This document shows positions 36,821 through 49,576 of a stretch of DNA of 64,000 nucleotides, in pieces. The translations under genes and the position numbers were made by a program. The notes beneath the pieces were generated by a model. That model did no database searches, was not told where the DNA came from, and saw only the letters and a list, made by a program, of their open reading frames with translations. The DNA comes from Mactromeris polynyma (Eukaryota > Mollusca > Bivalvia > Venerida > Mactridae): assembly GCA_032209605.1 (NCBI GenBank), contig JASFXZ010000004.1, forward strand, positions 33,514,401 to 33,578,400. Reading direction: 5' to 3'. Positions within the stretch are counted from its first letter, which is position 1, and the number at the start of each line of letters is the position of its first letter.

Positions 36821-38623
36821 AACTAGAGAAATCGAATAATGAAACATTATTGGAGTTTAAAATTTGAATGAATTTCCACTCGGGCTGGTGGGTGTATTTT
36901 ATGTTGCGGAAGTCATAGGAACAGTTTTTGCAAAATAACTATCTAACGATAATGGTATGCTTATACTAGTAACTAACAGCAAAAAATGCATAGCAGTAGT
37001 GCTCCTTATGCTTGGTCCGAAAGTCGTGGGTAAGTATCGAATCTAGGATGATGATGATTCGCAAACTTCACAGTTCATGCAATAGGTGCGAGTACTTGTC
37101 AGTAACCAAAGAATCAGTCATCGAGAGTGATGAATATAATTTGTGCTAACTTAATTCACAATCGATATAAAATAAGTATGTTTAAACTAACCCGTTGAAT
37201 TAAGCTAGAATCAACAACGCAAAAAAACTGTGAATCTGCAGTTAGGTAACACTGATGCCGTTTTGGAATTTACGACACAAAATGCTTGTGGGTGTTTTTT
37301 TTTAAAATCATTATGTCTGCTTATGCTCTCTGTAGCACACTTTAAACACACCGCTGCAGTGATATTCACATGAGGATTTTTATAATGCATATTTTGATGC
37401 TTTACTTGTGAATACGTATCTTTACCAGAGGGAGATGTGTGAAACATAGCAAAGTTAAAACATGTTTAAGTTCTTGCTAATCTATCAAAACTGACATCCC
37501 AGAACAATTTACACACACGCGTGTGACACTATTTTTATTGCCTTTTCGAATTCTTATCTAGTTGAAATAAGGAATCACATAGTTGATCCGGACAAAACCT
37601 CAAGTAGACTGAACAATTGAAACCAATGATAATCATTTATAACATAAACGTCAAGGTTATAACACCAGACAAGACGTGTTTTGCAGTAGGACGAGAATGT
37701 GAGACAAACAATATGTCTCTATGAATAAGCATGAAACAATATCAGTTCCTGTTTGCAGACAATGAACTACTCCAAATAGTTATATATCGTATTGATCTCA
37801 TATATTTGAAAAACAACAATCTTTGTTTAAGTGTCAGACATTTGTGCTTACAGAGTCATTAGATAAAAATGGCAGTCACAGAATGCGGGAAAATCCATAA
37901 TGTACCAAATCCCTAAGCAATATGTAAATATATTGATATACTAGTATTGATATAAGTCCCAATATGGTTCGTTAAAACGTTGTTTTAAAAACATTTGCAA
38001 TATCCAGAATATTACCATATATATGTATACCGTAACACCGAGTCATTGAGGTAATAATAATGTCCCTGCAAATTTCAGAAGATTCGACATCGATGCAAAA
38101 AGTGTATTTTTCTTATTATGTCGACCGGTTAATGTAACTTAGTTTCGCGCGCTTTTGTATACACTCACTGTATGTTCCAGGTTGCATTAAGCCAGTGCTA
38201 ATAATTGCATGATGTCTCATCACGTGATGACTGACTAGTTGTTGAGTTTAATATCCCTAATACTTGTATTCGGATGAATACTTATATCGCACAAGGACAG
38301 GCTCGGAAGCGCATCGGCAATGAAGTATTTTGTAAACAAGATAATTGTCTCATACGATTCTTACGAAAATGATAAGAAATCAATGATAACTATCAGCCAA
38401 CTTGTCGTTATCGGGCGTTCACGCAAATATAAAATAAACTTACATCGCATATTCAGAGACACGTGTTTACGACACATGGAATATAACAATAGTAACATAA
38501 TTATTTAGAAATAGTTAATTAATGCTCATTTACTTGAAAATAACGCTGAGCACTGCAGGTGTAACGATGGATGTCACAATAGTTGTCCTGAGTTGTATGC
38601 TGACTGTCCTGTAATAGTGTACA
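36821..38623. other. AT-rich non-coding stretch
   Basis: No gene was supported. A minus frame at 37211-37447 (78 codons, four cysteines in its second half) is the least poor candidate, but it lacks a signal peptide, a domain or splice evidence. A CATATATATG-type AT run lies near 38017. Confidence 0.35.
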
Positions 38624-38880
38624 GCCCGGCTAGCTCAGTTAAGCGCTAGACTGTCACCCGGCAGGTCTAGGTTCGATTACCCGGTGGGAAGTTTATTTTG
38701 TTCAGTTACATTGGTTATGGTCATGTTCTTCACAGAAGTTAGAGAGGTTGTCAGTTGGTTGAGGAAAAGTAAATTCGCACTGGTTGATAATTAATACCAG
38801 GAACACTGTTTAGGTCAACTGACCGCCGTATAGGACTGGAAATAGGCTGTAAAACGGCTTAAAAACCCGATGAAAACAAA
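38624..38880 (+). mobile_element. tRNA-derived SINE, third type, complete to the tail
   Basis: The head GCCCGGCTAGCTCAGTTAAG has a clear A-box, and GGTTCGATTACC at 38670-38681 is a B-box with one extra base. The body has TTCAGTTACATTGGTTATGG, TTGTCAGTTGGTTGAGGAAA and TGGTTGATAATTAATACCAG. The tail reads TAGGCTGTAAAACGGCTTAA. The acceptor arms do not pair as in a working tRNA, so this is a SINE and not a tRNA gene. Confidence 0.75.
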
Positions 38881-39414
38881 ACATACATTCTGCAAACGAA
38901 TTGTTTGTCTCCGCAAAAAAATTGAACATGACCGAACTCTTCCGTTTAAAAAAAATCTGTGTCAGTTGTTTTTATAGTACAAGAATGTTTTCCTAGACGA
39001 TCCTGATATAAAGCTCATATTTCAATTAAATTGAGCGATAGCAGATATTTTTTCAAGACGGACGTATGAACTAATGAGACACTGGTGGATATTTATGTTT
39101 TGCTTTCCTTGTATGCACTTAAAAAAGTTCACGGAATTTGTTCAAGCACGCAATAAAGCAATCATGTATATTATGTTTTGTTTCCGTTTTAAATTCCATC
39201 TTGGCGATATAGATTTACAAAACTGAACCGATCAATATGTTTGTACGATTTGGTTTTGTAATTTTATACGCTCTTGACATTGTTATTCCTTACCTTGGCG
39301 ACATATTATCATGTCGATCACAATGCAATCACACATGCACCAATGTATTTCGGCACAGCCGTATTAACATGGTTTTGCTATTTTTATATCTGTGTTTTGT
39401 TAGCGAAGCAAATC
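38881..39414. other. AT-rich non-coding stretch
   Basis: No gene or element was recognised. A 76-codon plus frame (39237-39467) overlaps the start of repeat C. Confidence 0.4.
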
Positions 39415-39617
39415 TTACGTTAACCACCAAGGCAATTTCTCTTCAACCGAAAAAGTTTGTAACCTAGACGCGGTTTGTTTAACCTTTCGATAAAGGGTAC
39501 GTTACCTTACCGAAATTCACTGCATTTCGGTAAATTTACCGAAATCTGTTTTATATATGGAGTGACCAGCAATCGTAACAACTCGGCATTTTTTCTTTGC
39601 ACAACAAACCTTTAACT
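39415..39617 (+). repeat. Dispersed repeat C, longest copy
   Basis: It holds both parts of the family. The 5' part matches 26515-26662. The 3' part (GGAGTGACCAGCAATCGTAA, then GCACAACAAACCTTTAACTA) matches 27495-27585 and 51475-51545. A TTTCGGTAAATTTACCGAAA palindrome at 39526-39545 lies at its centre and recurs in weaker form near 51444. An R copy follows at once. Confidence 0.65.
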
Positions 39618-39810
39618 AGGTTGCTACAGGAAACGCCACGAGTCAATACCTCTCCACACAGACCCCATGGAAACGACAGCCTATGAAACATTTGGGATTG
39701 ATGTTGTGAATGGGCAAATTTGTATGGGAATGGGGAAGCAAGGGATTGTCTGTCTGACTAAAAAAACAACCATGGAGACATTAAGGGGACAACAAGACTT
39801 AAAGGGATTA
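39605..39810 (+). repeat. Dispersed repeat R, copy abutting C
   Basis: AGGTTGCTACAGGAAACGCC, CCTCTCCACACAGACCCCAT and GGAAACGACAGCCTATGAAA are in R order, followed by a diverged GGCAAATTTGTATGGGAATG block. The plus frame 39667-39891 is this repeat and is not a gene. Confidence 0.65.
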
Positions 39811-41919
39811 AATGCACCATTACTAATAGCCTATTATGTAAATCGTTTGTCCACGGTACACGATAAACCATCAATGTGGACTGACCCATAGTCCTGACTC
39901 ATCTTATTTATTTTATTAATTAATTAATATAATCAAACAAGGGAAAATGTATTTTTGAACAAAACCACGGATAAGGCAAATATCATCGGGACCCTTGAAA
40001 ACTATGGTATTGATAATTGTGTTCTTAATTTTGAGGTGGTCTTATTATTGGGATGGTCTTTAAGTGAGATTTTACTGTAATTTTATTTTGATGTAACTCA
40101 AATCCACTTGTAGCGAATGCAAAATATACAATGTAGATGAAAAATTCATAAATATTTTATTGCACACGGAAAATATTTTCAAAATTCACGATGGGTTGAA
40201 AGTGTTGGATAGTAGGCTACACACTTCAATGTTTCTGTCTCTGGAATACAGGTGTGCATGGTATGTTGATGCTATCAGTAGTTATACAAATTCATTGAGT
40301 TATGTGATATCCATATAGTACATCCTATATGACCTAATGTAAGCGAGATGCATAACTTAGATGTAAAAGAGATTGTTGTTGTTGTTGTTTTTTTCCAGTG
40401 AGATTTTCAGTACACATGTGGTTTCATATGATGCTATTTATGTTTATGTTTATGTTTATATCAGTGCATTATACATAGTTGTCAGATAAACGATAGTAGT
40501 TTGTATCATATTACCATCTAAGTGTTATACGTGTATACATATATATATATATTACTTCCGTTTTTGCTATGCACAAATCATACATGTATTTAAAATGTGT
40601 TGTATGTTGTTTTAACTACTTTACTATACTTTGTACACCTTCTCCGTCAAACACTGTTCTGTCCTTTCTTGTACTGTCTTTAATATATTATGTTTCCTTA
40701 AACATAACTTATAAATACATTATCTAAACTGACTAACCTATATATTCTTTATAACAATGTACAAGTTGTTACTAAAACCAATTATTGCAAGATGGTTAAG
40801 ATTAACATATTACATGATATGACGCAGTACTTCATCGAAGTGCATAAAATACTAACGTTTCACATATTTGTTTTTATATGAACTAACATGTTATTCCAAT
40901 AATAAGTTCGTCGAAATGTTTTGAGATGAATTGAAATGTGTTACAATAATGTGAGTCTTATATTATTAACATTTATAACAGTAATGTCGTTTTATTTTTG
41001 TTTACTTACACAATTGGTTCTTTATAAGTGCACAGAACAACGTAATGTTTGTTGAATTTACAAAATATTGGCAAATATCGACATTTAACCAAACAACAAT
41101 ACTTTGATGGTTGGTGTGCACGTGTTGTTAATGTCAGATCGATAAAAGATATGTCCACGTTTTTACATACAACTGTATCAACTCTTGCCGATAAAAAATC
41201 GAGAATAGATAGCGATGGCAGACGTCATCAGCCAGCAGGTTCATCTTGATAACACTCCCGGGTTATGTAAAATCGTCACGTTTTTCCTCAGATGAATTGA
41301 TACTACGAGACAAAAAGCTTGCTGTAATCGTCTAACTATGCAGCAGCGTACTGAATTCAGTTGTATCCAATACTTAGCACAGTTGGAATCCTAAGTACAG
41401 CAAAGATTATTGGTAACAAAAGTGTGAATAGTGTAGTGTTGGACAGAACAAAATCACAAAATAGGGTCTCGCCACACCAATCCATGGGGCACGAAACAAA
41501 ACTAAGAATGGGGATATTAATTGTTGTGATGACAATATATCGATGCAAGGAATAGGTTGGAGTCATAGTGATTTGACAGTGCTTCTGTTACTGTGTGGGT
41601 GGGTGGGGTACATACAGAAAATATCCAAAAATACATGTTAGAATGGTTACAGTAACACAATAACACACAATGACATTTATTTAACAAATTTCCAAATGTT
41701 TGAGCTCAACACGTAAGTTTAGAATTTGCTATTTTATGATATGTGTTGATTGTTACCATTGCAGAATTTGAACCAATAACCTTGTTTTCAAAACTACCCA
41801 TGCCATGTGTTTCAAATGAAAGGGTGTAGTGTTAAGGTCTTCTAGCATCCTATTACAACATTAATAGCTACTGTGGCATATCACTTATTGATCCCGATTT
41901 TGAACTTTGAAAAATAGGA
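39811..41919. other. AT-rich non-coding stretch with simple repeats
   Basis: It contains a (TTG)n run near 40375-40392, a TTTATG run near 40436-40458 and an (AT)n run near 40538-40551. The frames at 41049-41566 on both strands overlap each other and show no domain. Confidence 0.4.
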
Positions 41920-42250
41920 GAAGAGAAGGAATAAGTTGCTACAGGTAACGCCACATACATAAGACAGAGCCTCCCCACACACACCTCCGGGAAACAACAA
42001 TCCATAAAACATAACGCACTGGATGAGGTTAAAAGGTACATACGTTAGGAAACGGAGGCGCAAGTAATGGCCTGGCAGTCAATAAGGAATAGCTAGGAGA
42101 ATCAAAGAGGACAAACAGTGAAGGAGGGGGGGGGGGGTGGGGGTAATGGATAGAAAAGATCACAGGATAAATCAAGACAGCTGGCAACAATAGACCGAAA
42201 CTGGGACGAAAATAACCACTATATACAGTGAAAGAATTGCAAGCAAGTTA
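41920..42250 (+). repeat. Dispersed repeat R, long copy
   Basis: GAATAAGTTGCTACAGGTAA, CGCCACATACATAAGACA, CCTCCCCACACACACCTCCG and GGAAACGGAGGCGCAAGTAA are followed by a 3' extension: AATCAAAGAGGACAAACAGT, then CAAGACAGCTGGCAACAATA, then CACTATATACAGTG. The same extension is seen in the inverted copy at 52250-52605. The full element is therefore at least about 330 bp. An internal poly-G run (42124-42143) may be a copy-specific expansion. Confidence 0.75.
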
Positions 42251-45200
42251 ATATTAATACCAATTAAAGGAAGGAAAATTCACCGTTGTTGTTATCCGTT
42301 ATACGTTATCCTGTGGAGGCCGACGCATGCCGCAATGCAAGCCGACTTACTTGTTGAACGAGTGTTACGCGAAATTGCGAAAGTGCAACGCGACACGTAG
42401 ACAATTTTACTCGATATCACGACATTGCGATTCACATTTCTTGGAAAAGTTGATGTCTTGAATGTGTTATACAACTTTAAACGATTCAACACTATCCTTA
42501 TTTTTAGAATATGCTTGTAACATTGGCAACATATATCTACATATTCATGGTGACTAAATACAGTTATTAATGATTTTTTGTTATCTAACAAAACGTTACT
42601 GAAAGTATTGGCCTGGCTGTATGCCAAATCATTCGTGCGCACAAAACTAATACAATTTGGTAGTCCATTTTTCTTCCCCAGAATACTTTATTGAGTCAAA
42701 GATCAGATAATGGCGTTGCCTGATAAACGCGAAAAGAATGTATGTCAGAGTTAAGATATGCGATTTTAGACTTTTTGGATCAACCGTTCTTTTGTATATA
42801 ATTCGTTGGACTTGATTATCAACCCAGAATCCACGCTCTGAACATGGTAATGGCATTAATATATTCGATTCGCAAGCTGGTAAAAGTAGTGATTGGAACA
42901 TAAAAGAAATGAGACGAAATATAACGACCCACAATAAAAGAAATAAGTCTGACGTAGCAAGTACTGCCAATCAATTTCTCTGACAAACATATGTGTATGT
43001 TAGTTGTTGACCCCTCGCCTTGATATTACATTTGAGTCTTATTCAGACAGTGATTTTCTTAACAAATGACAATATCCATGTATTTTTTTCAGTTTCAGAG
43101 TTATTCTATTTGGCATGTATGTAACACAATTTAGGATAATCTTGGTGGATTAACTTTTTTGAACAGGCCTCAGACCGTTACGTTGGCAGTTTTTTAACAA
43201 TTGCCATTTTCAATTTAATAGATTTACAATTTTCAATGTTACCGCCAACGTTTTGTTTTGATTTAATTATCACTGTTTGAAAAGGTTTTTTAACATTTGT
43301 ATATATATAGTACAGAAATATTTGAATAATGATAATAAGTGTGGCATGTTGTCTTAACAGAGCTCATAAAAGTGTCATTATAAACAGCTAAACGTAAATT
43401 GCTCGCAACACATAAACGTGTCAGACGTTCAAAACGGTAACATAATCATAATATATATATATATTTAATATGTTGTACATACTACCGGCGAAATAGAAAC
43501 ATCGGTGAGTGATTTAACGCAAACCGTAGCCAGGTTGTTGAAATAGGCATCGAAGAGGCAAAGGAGCATGTGCGGGAGAGGATGGCGCGAAACACATCTT
43601 TCTAATTGTCATAGACAATTGTAAATATGATGAAATAATAATTCAATATTCACGATGAAATAAGGTATTTAAGTCTCCCACACAATGAAAGGTCATGTAC
43701 ATATCAATATCGCTGCTTGTTAAAAAGGGACTGCAAACGCATTAATCACACCCCACTCCTGGCTACGGATATATGTCAAAATATGCATTTATCTGTATTC
43801 AGCATGCCATTTGTAAATCATACACATGTGTTTGACTGTACTGTAAGTAACATGCAACATGCTGATAACAATAATTCCAAATACATGTATACATTTGGAG
43901 AAGGTCATAACTTGTATATTAGTAGTGCTTGCTTTCCAATGACGTAAAAACAAATATGAAAATGACTGTAGATAAGTCGTTTAAAGTTCATGTGTTAAAA
44001 CTAGTTAGCATATTAGTCATGCATAGCTCCACAAAGCGTTCACAGTTCTTGTACAGTTGCTTACACCTGCTGGGAAGCAATTATACTCAAAGTTTGATAA
44101 GGTTTACATTTTTTTATGACCGACATTTTAAACAATTTTGAATCATGTGCATTCAAATTTATTTATATCATTAATACATATTCCATTCTTCATTTCTGAT
44201 GTAATAAATAACATTACACAAACCGTTCATGCTCGATCAGATGTTACGTATGTCATGTATAAATCACATGGAAAGGTGTACCTTATCAAATTTTGAGTAG
44301 TACATTATAATATTGATAGTATTTATGCCTTATATATAGGTGACATTAATAATTTATTTCATCCTATCTGGTGCATATATATTCTCTGGCCAAATGTTCA
44401 CAATGGATCAACTGATCTGGATCCACTTGATTTCATACAAATATCTGCCTTTTTCATGAAGCAATTGAACACTATGTCCAGTTATTGTATAAACATCTTC
44501 TAATTTACATTATGAAAACAAAGATGTAGAGAATTCATTTAGTATATTTATGACTGAAACTGGTCCAGATCAAATCAGGATCAATTTTCCAAAGTCTGTC
44601 AAAATGGTTAGAAAAGTATACATGTATTTGGAATCATTGTTATCAGCATGTTGCATGTTACTTACATTACTCGTGATTTCGTTGTTGGTGTTAAATAGTA
44701 TTGTATGTAAACAAATATTGGATCATATTCGTTTGTCTTCGCTGTATGCTAATTGTTTGTCCTCGAGGCCTATGTCGCCTACCTGGATTATAACTTATAA
44801 AACGTATGTTTGTCTTTGAGATGTGTTGATCATTACTAAAGAATGTTTACACGTTGCTTCATAATTAAAACGTCGTCATGCGGATGCGTTAAACCGCCGA
44901 ACAATTGAGTTTATAAAGGTATCGTAATTGTGAAATATCAGTGTATTGGCTGTGGATTGTATGTCTCTGACTTTTTCTGACAAGTCATATTGTGTTCATA
45001 AATACTGGTGTTAGCTCTCGGTCACATGTGTCTAAACATGAGGCGACTGAATCAGGACTTACATATACTACATATGTGTTATGCAGAGCAGTATTTTAAT
45101 TTTATACGTCGGACAATATATGATTTCTTATATTGATGCATTGTAAGTTCATATTGGCAGTACATGTTATTTTACCAACAATAATACTTCGATTGTATTC

Positions 45201-46212
45201 ATATCGCTTTGATTTGCCTGAGTAAGTCTGAAATAACTTATTTCTGTCAGTTATCCAGACAAAACCTGTATATCAAAACTCAAGTCTCGAATTCATGCAG
45301 TTATTCAAAACTATATTTATTCGTAATGCAAAATAAAAATATAAAACGTACAAGAGAGAGATTATGGATTACAAAACAAACTTAAAGACGATCGCTACAG
45401 TTTCATCATTTTTTTGAAAGCATTCAGAATGTTATGAAAGATTGTCTGTTGAAAGCATATAACCTAATCTACAAAATCATGCTTATATCGGGTTTTTGTC
45501 AACATTTATGTTCATAGTAACTTTTAATTATCAGTATATTGTTTTACATTAATTGTTTGATAAACTGAAATTCGAAGGTTTGAGTATAATTGCATAACTC
45601 TATATGTGAAGTTGCACGTTTACTGTTTAGTAGCAAAATACAACTTAGTTATGTATCCATACTGCGCTTCATCTTTGTCGTAAAACAATGTACGCTAGAG
45701 TGTTATCATGTGTGAATTACTTGCCGTAAGAAGCGTCCCGGTATTACAACATATACGCTATGATATTTCACATCGGGTGGTGTGTCATGGCAAGTTGAAA
45801 CAAATCACTCCCCTGTACATTGAACAAGAAGCAAATCTCAGTACACGGATCTGATTCAATTTATGACAAAAATGCATTTATTTCAAACGTAAAAAGCCCC
45901 TTAATATTATAAATAATAAAAAGATACAACTACTAAAACCACAACATGGGTTTTGAAGAATTATGATTATTGATAAGAAAAACGAGTGAAAGAGACTGCA
46001 ATAATACAAAGTCTGAAAATGATATCTTACACTTTTGACAGAGAAACAGAGCATATAACCACATACAATCGTATATAATCTGCTAAATTACATATGTCAT
46101 GAGCAAGCGCGCAATGGTTATGAAATGAAGCAACACATTATTCCAGCCTGCCTCGAAAAATCCGTACATTTTATCCATTCAAAGCTTTTCAAACAACGAC
46201 AAAGTATTTCAT
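42251..46212. other. AT-rich non-coding stretch, no supported gene
   Basis: Points of note are an imperfect palindrome at 43179-43254 with arms ACGTTGGC(A/G)G, an (AT)n run at 43450-43466, and a weak minus-strand exon candidate near 42770-42890. The last has TTTTACCAG upstream and then a frame containing CSERGFWVDNQVQRIIY. The frames at 43717-44141 and 44550-44819 look like chance. A TTTATT at 45877-45882 (AATAAA on the minus strand) could serve as a polyadenylation signal for the lectin gene about 330 bases downstream of its stop. Confidence 0.35.
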
Positions 46213-46833
46213 TTATGTTATCGATACAGGCTTGCGTTCACAAAGATAATGCATCTTCGTCTTACACTCGACTTCCTTTATATCCGCGTACCAAGACAAA
46301 CAGTAACCATGTCTGGTTGGTGAGCTTGAAGCGATATCTGGAAATATGCCGTCGTTCAATCCATTTGTCAGGTTACTTAACCGTTTTCCAGTCACCCAAC
46401 GCCAGTGTTCCTCCGACCAGTATCCTCCAATCCATGTTTCTTTTAGACTGGTTTTTTCTTCCTTGGAATAGGTCTTCAGCAGCTCCGATACGAGATCGCC
46501 TTCTTGATCTGAATCGAGCACAGCAAGATGGCCGCCAGCGCGTTCGCACGCTTCCTGGCTCTCGTACCAATCTAACTTCTGGTGTTGCGAAAGTCGATAA
46601 CATGTGTCATCACCGGTAATCCAATGGATGGGACACTTTGTTAATTCTAAGTTATTTCTAAGTCTTGCTAATTCACTTTTAAGAACAAGTTCAAGTCCGT
46701 ATGTTTTTTCAAACAATTCATATTGATGAGTGTATTCCCACACGGGAGGATGAATTTGTAAGGGTTTTTGGATGGTTTCAACGTACAAACAACAAACCAG
46801 AACACCAGAAAGCAGCACGTTAGTAGCAATCAT
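46213..46833 (-). CDS. Secreted C-type lectin-like protein, single CTLD, 206 aa
   Basis: This is an intronless frame of 206 codons. Residues 1-22 form a signal peptide (hydrophobic LLSGVLVCCLYV). Residues 36-66 are a short charged, leucine-containing neck that may form a coiled coil. Residues 67-200 are a C-type lectin-like domain of the long form, with six cysteines: C67/C78, C96/C198 and C178/C190 in the usual pattern. The WIGG motif stands at 134-137 and is followed by WRWVTG at 144-149. The Ca2+/sugar-binding EPN or QPD motif is absent, and VEC replaces the WND triplet before C190. Ca-dependent sugar binding in the classical way is therefore doubtful. N154-L-T is a possible glycosylation site. 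Proteins of this family are secreted recognition molecules, often immune in bivalves, but the ligand here is unknown. The ATG is the first in the frame and the only one that keeps the signal peptide. Confidence 0.88.
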   Translation of the reverse strand: MIATNVLLSGVLVCCLYVETIQKPLQIHPPVWEYTHQYELFEKTYGLELVLKSELARLRNNLELTKCPIHWITGDDTCYRLSQHQKLDWYESQEACERAGGHLAVLDSDQEGDLVSELLKTYSKEEKTSLKETWIGGYWSEEHWRWVTGKRLSNLTNGLNDGIFPDIASSSPTRHGYCLSWYADIKEVECKTKMHYLCERKPVSIT

Positions 46834-48639
46834 CGTGTTTAATTAATTCGTCGACGTTTTTGTAAACGAAGTTCGTTTCTTATTATTCCAGGGTATGCAA
46901 CACAATGATTGATGTCAAAAATGTGTTTACTCCAAGGCAATGTCAATTAACTGGGATCAATGCTCGCATAAGTGGATATAAATTATCAACTGTCCACCAA
47001 TTTCGCACTATGTGTTCAAGCAATATACAAGTTGACACTAACACGAACAAACATACGTCCAAACGAAATGTGTTAGTGTAGTATGGAAAGCCATGTTATA
47101 GTATATCTCCAGGGCCGTCACAAATCTAAGGAAGATGATCGCCGCCAAAAATATCGCACATCATGCTTCATGACATTGCAATTACAAGGGATTCTTTTTG
47201 GAAAAGTTGAAATAAGTTATTCATGCTCAGTCTAGCTTCCTGATTGTCAATACAATGATTATTCATTATGCGTTGTGCTTCCTGTGTTTTGGAGTTGTTA
47301 TCTTCTTAGATGCACATGAAGCATGATATGGTACGATGTATAAAATCGCATAGTCTCAAGTTCTTAGGAGGTCGCTGCACCAAATATGCTCGATGGTTCA
47401 TTGGTTATTCCTTGTCCAGTTCTCGTTCTTTGGTGGTCATATTTATTTATTGAACCAACTGCACTGTGCAACCTTATCGGTGCCTTATTTGTTAACTTAT
47501 TTACCGGTTCTGTATAAACCTGATGTCATGTTAAATTCGATGTCCAAGCGCTTATTGGGGAGGGGGGGGGGGGGGGTTGACTAGTATATCTCACTACACA
47601 CTATTAATTAAATTTATAATATCACAATGTATTATCATTATTCAAACAATAATTAAGCATGTTAGAAGAATGTCTACCCTGTTGTCATCCAAACGTCATT
47701 TCCAGCTCATTTGGTGGAATCATTGGGCGACAAAACCTCCCTAATAGATCGTGATGGTGTCCAAACGTAGCTGCAATGGTTACAATTAAGTTACTTACTT
47801 AATATATCTGACGTCGGGTACGTTAAACCGCGCATGACTTCAATTTTCATAGAAACGTCTGGAATTTGGTAGGTCTAGTATTAACACAGATAATATGTAC
47901 TGAAAAAATAACGCATTACAACGTTACAAAGACAGCATAATGCGTAGGGTAATTGAACACTTTAAAGTTAAACGTCATGAACAATTATGTAATTTTGGCA
48001 CCGATTATCTTCCATACTAATCAAACATGTCTGAATGTAATACGGATATGGTCACTACATATATTTGTATAAGATTAATTTAAGTTTTATTCGACTATCT
48101 GCCCTATATAATGACATGCCTTATAATGATATATTGGCAACACATTTAATTTATGTAACATCTAGTATTAAATGGTTATGGAATGTTATTTTACGATAAA
48201 TGTTGATTCAACACAATCAATACATTTTTTCAGCGTTACATTTTGTAGCTAATTAAAAAATTTCCGAATACACCTGGGAACTTTTCTTTCCCACACAGCG
48301 TTCCATAGTCGTCGCTAGGACGTTAACTTTTGTCGACATATTACACAATTAAACGCACGTTGACAGTATTACTGTCATCACTTACTCATCCCTACACCAT
48401 GCTGTCTAATATGTCATCAACCATATAACGACTAGCACTTGAATGCCACGCATGTCTCTGTACGTGGCACCACATTTGTCTCTCGAGGTATGAAATATTA
48501 ATATTATATGGTGGTTTGGATTTTTTAAATGTTAAAGTTGTAAATGTATGAAGAGATTGATCAGTGTTAAGTAATAAATATATGATATAATCAAGCATGA
48601 CACGCCCTTACGAATACCGTTAACCGAAATAAGAATTAT
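46834..48639. other. Non-coding stretch upstream of the lectin gene
   Basis: No second exon of the lectin and no other gene was recognised. A poly-G run stands at 47557-47576. The 63-codon plus frame 47393-47584 ends in that run and is rejected. Confidence 0.35.
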
Positions 48640-48880
48640 CTTTTAAAAAAGATAAACAACGTAGACAGAATGATGTCGTTCGGTATGTTAAATGTAAATC
48701 CTTACAAAAATTAACTCGGATATATATATACTATAATCATGTACCTGTATTATGTGGGGTCATTTTATTATGCTTAAACATATTAACTTCGTCCGGCAAA
48801 AATCGAACTGCTAACGAACGCACATCTTACGAAAATCCCGTTTTGTGCCTCTTGGGTGAATTTCGAGGACAACATTTTGT
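48640..48880 (+). repeat. Local duplication, copy 1
   Basis: It pairs with 51045-51345. Shared landmarks are AATGATGTC.T.C.GTATGTTAAATG, then ACATATTAACT.C.TCCGGCAAA, then CGAACTGCTA.CGAACGCACATCTTACGAAAA, then GTGCCTCTTGGGTGAA, then TTCGAGGACAACAT. The copies have diverged and differ by insertions, so the event is old. The minus frame 48783-48974 overlaps it and is not supported. Confidence 0.7.
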
Positions 48881-48988
48881 TGGTAAAAATGTAGGTAAAA
48901 ATCAATGTTATACAGCTACACCGAACAATGTGTTTCAATAGCAAAGTTTTTGACTCCGTGCATACATAAGTCACACAAAATATATACG

Positions 48989-49158
48989 TAGCCCTGCTCC
49001 ATCGCTATCTAGATCCGGCAGATCGGGCTTCGATTCCTGGATTGAGAATTGTGTTCATATGCGCCTTTTGTTACGGTCATGTCAACCATATGAGGAAAAG
49101 TTGGCAGTTACTTGCGGAAGAGTAAGTACTGGTTGTTAATTCCAGGAACGCTAATTAG
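48989..49158 (+). mobile_element. SINE of the third type, 5' part (interrupted)
   Basis: The head CCCTGCTCCATCGCTATCTA is worn. GGGCTTCGATTCCTGG near 49024 is the B-box region. The body GTTACGGTCATGTCAACCAT, GAGGAAAAGTTGGCAGTTAC and TGGTTGTTAATTCCAGGAAC matches the SINE at 38624-38880. The copy is broken at 49158 by the element that follows, and its tail (ATATGGCGCTTATGAAAAAT and CCGGCGTAAAG) resumes at 49577-49620. Confidence 0.65.
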
Positions 49159-49568
49159 TAGGGATGTCAACGGATATTCGAATATTCGTTTGTACGTCCT
49201 AATGTTCAAATGCTGATTCGGCATTCTAATATTCGATAATTTATATACGTATTGTCAATATAAAAGCTGAATGCAAGTGTATTAAATTTCAATTATGGGC
49301 ATTTATCGCATTGAATGACATTTTACGCGTGAAAATATGTCTACAGGTGTTAATTGACCTATCATATTGTATATTTGGGGGCAAGAGAAATATTACACTC
49401 TGGTGATGACATTTAGGCCCTGAAATTATTAGTAATCACGGGGATTGATCCGTTTAAAACACAACTAAAAGTTAAACTTCGAATTTCAAATGTATTATTA
49501 TTAAATAAGAAGGTCGAATGTTGACCGAATATACGAATACCAAAAGTGCCATTCGTTGACAACCTAGT
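49159..49568. mobile_element. hAT-like miniature element inside the SINE, about 410 bp
   Basis: The left end reads TAGGGATGTCAACGGATATT and the right end, on the other strand, CTAGGTTGTCAACGAATGGC. This is an imperfect terminal inverted repeat of the hAT type. It is flanked by CTAATTAG (49151-49158) and TTAATTAG (49569-49576), an 8-bp target duplication with one change, and 8 bp is the hAT length. The interior has several AATATTCG-type motifs and no transposase. The flanking SINE halves join correctly when it is removed. Confidence 0.75.
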
Positions 49569-49576
49569 TTAATTAG

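Noticed and set aside
37211..37447. 78-codon minus frame with several cysteines
   Set aside because: It has no signal peptide, domain, splice context or repeat support. It was kept only as a note in the surrounding stretch.
38624..38695. Possible tRNA gene
   Set aside because: The B-box has an extra base, the acceptor arms do not pair, and a SINE body and tail follow.
46125..46619. 164-codon plus frame
   Set aside because: It is the antisense shadow of the lectin gene, whose domain pattern decides the strand.
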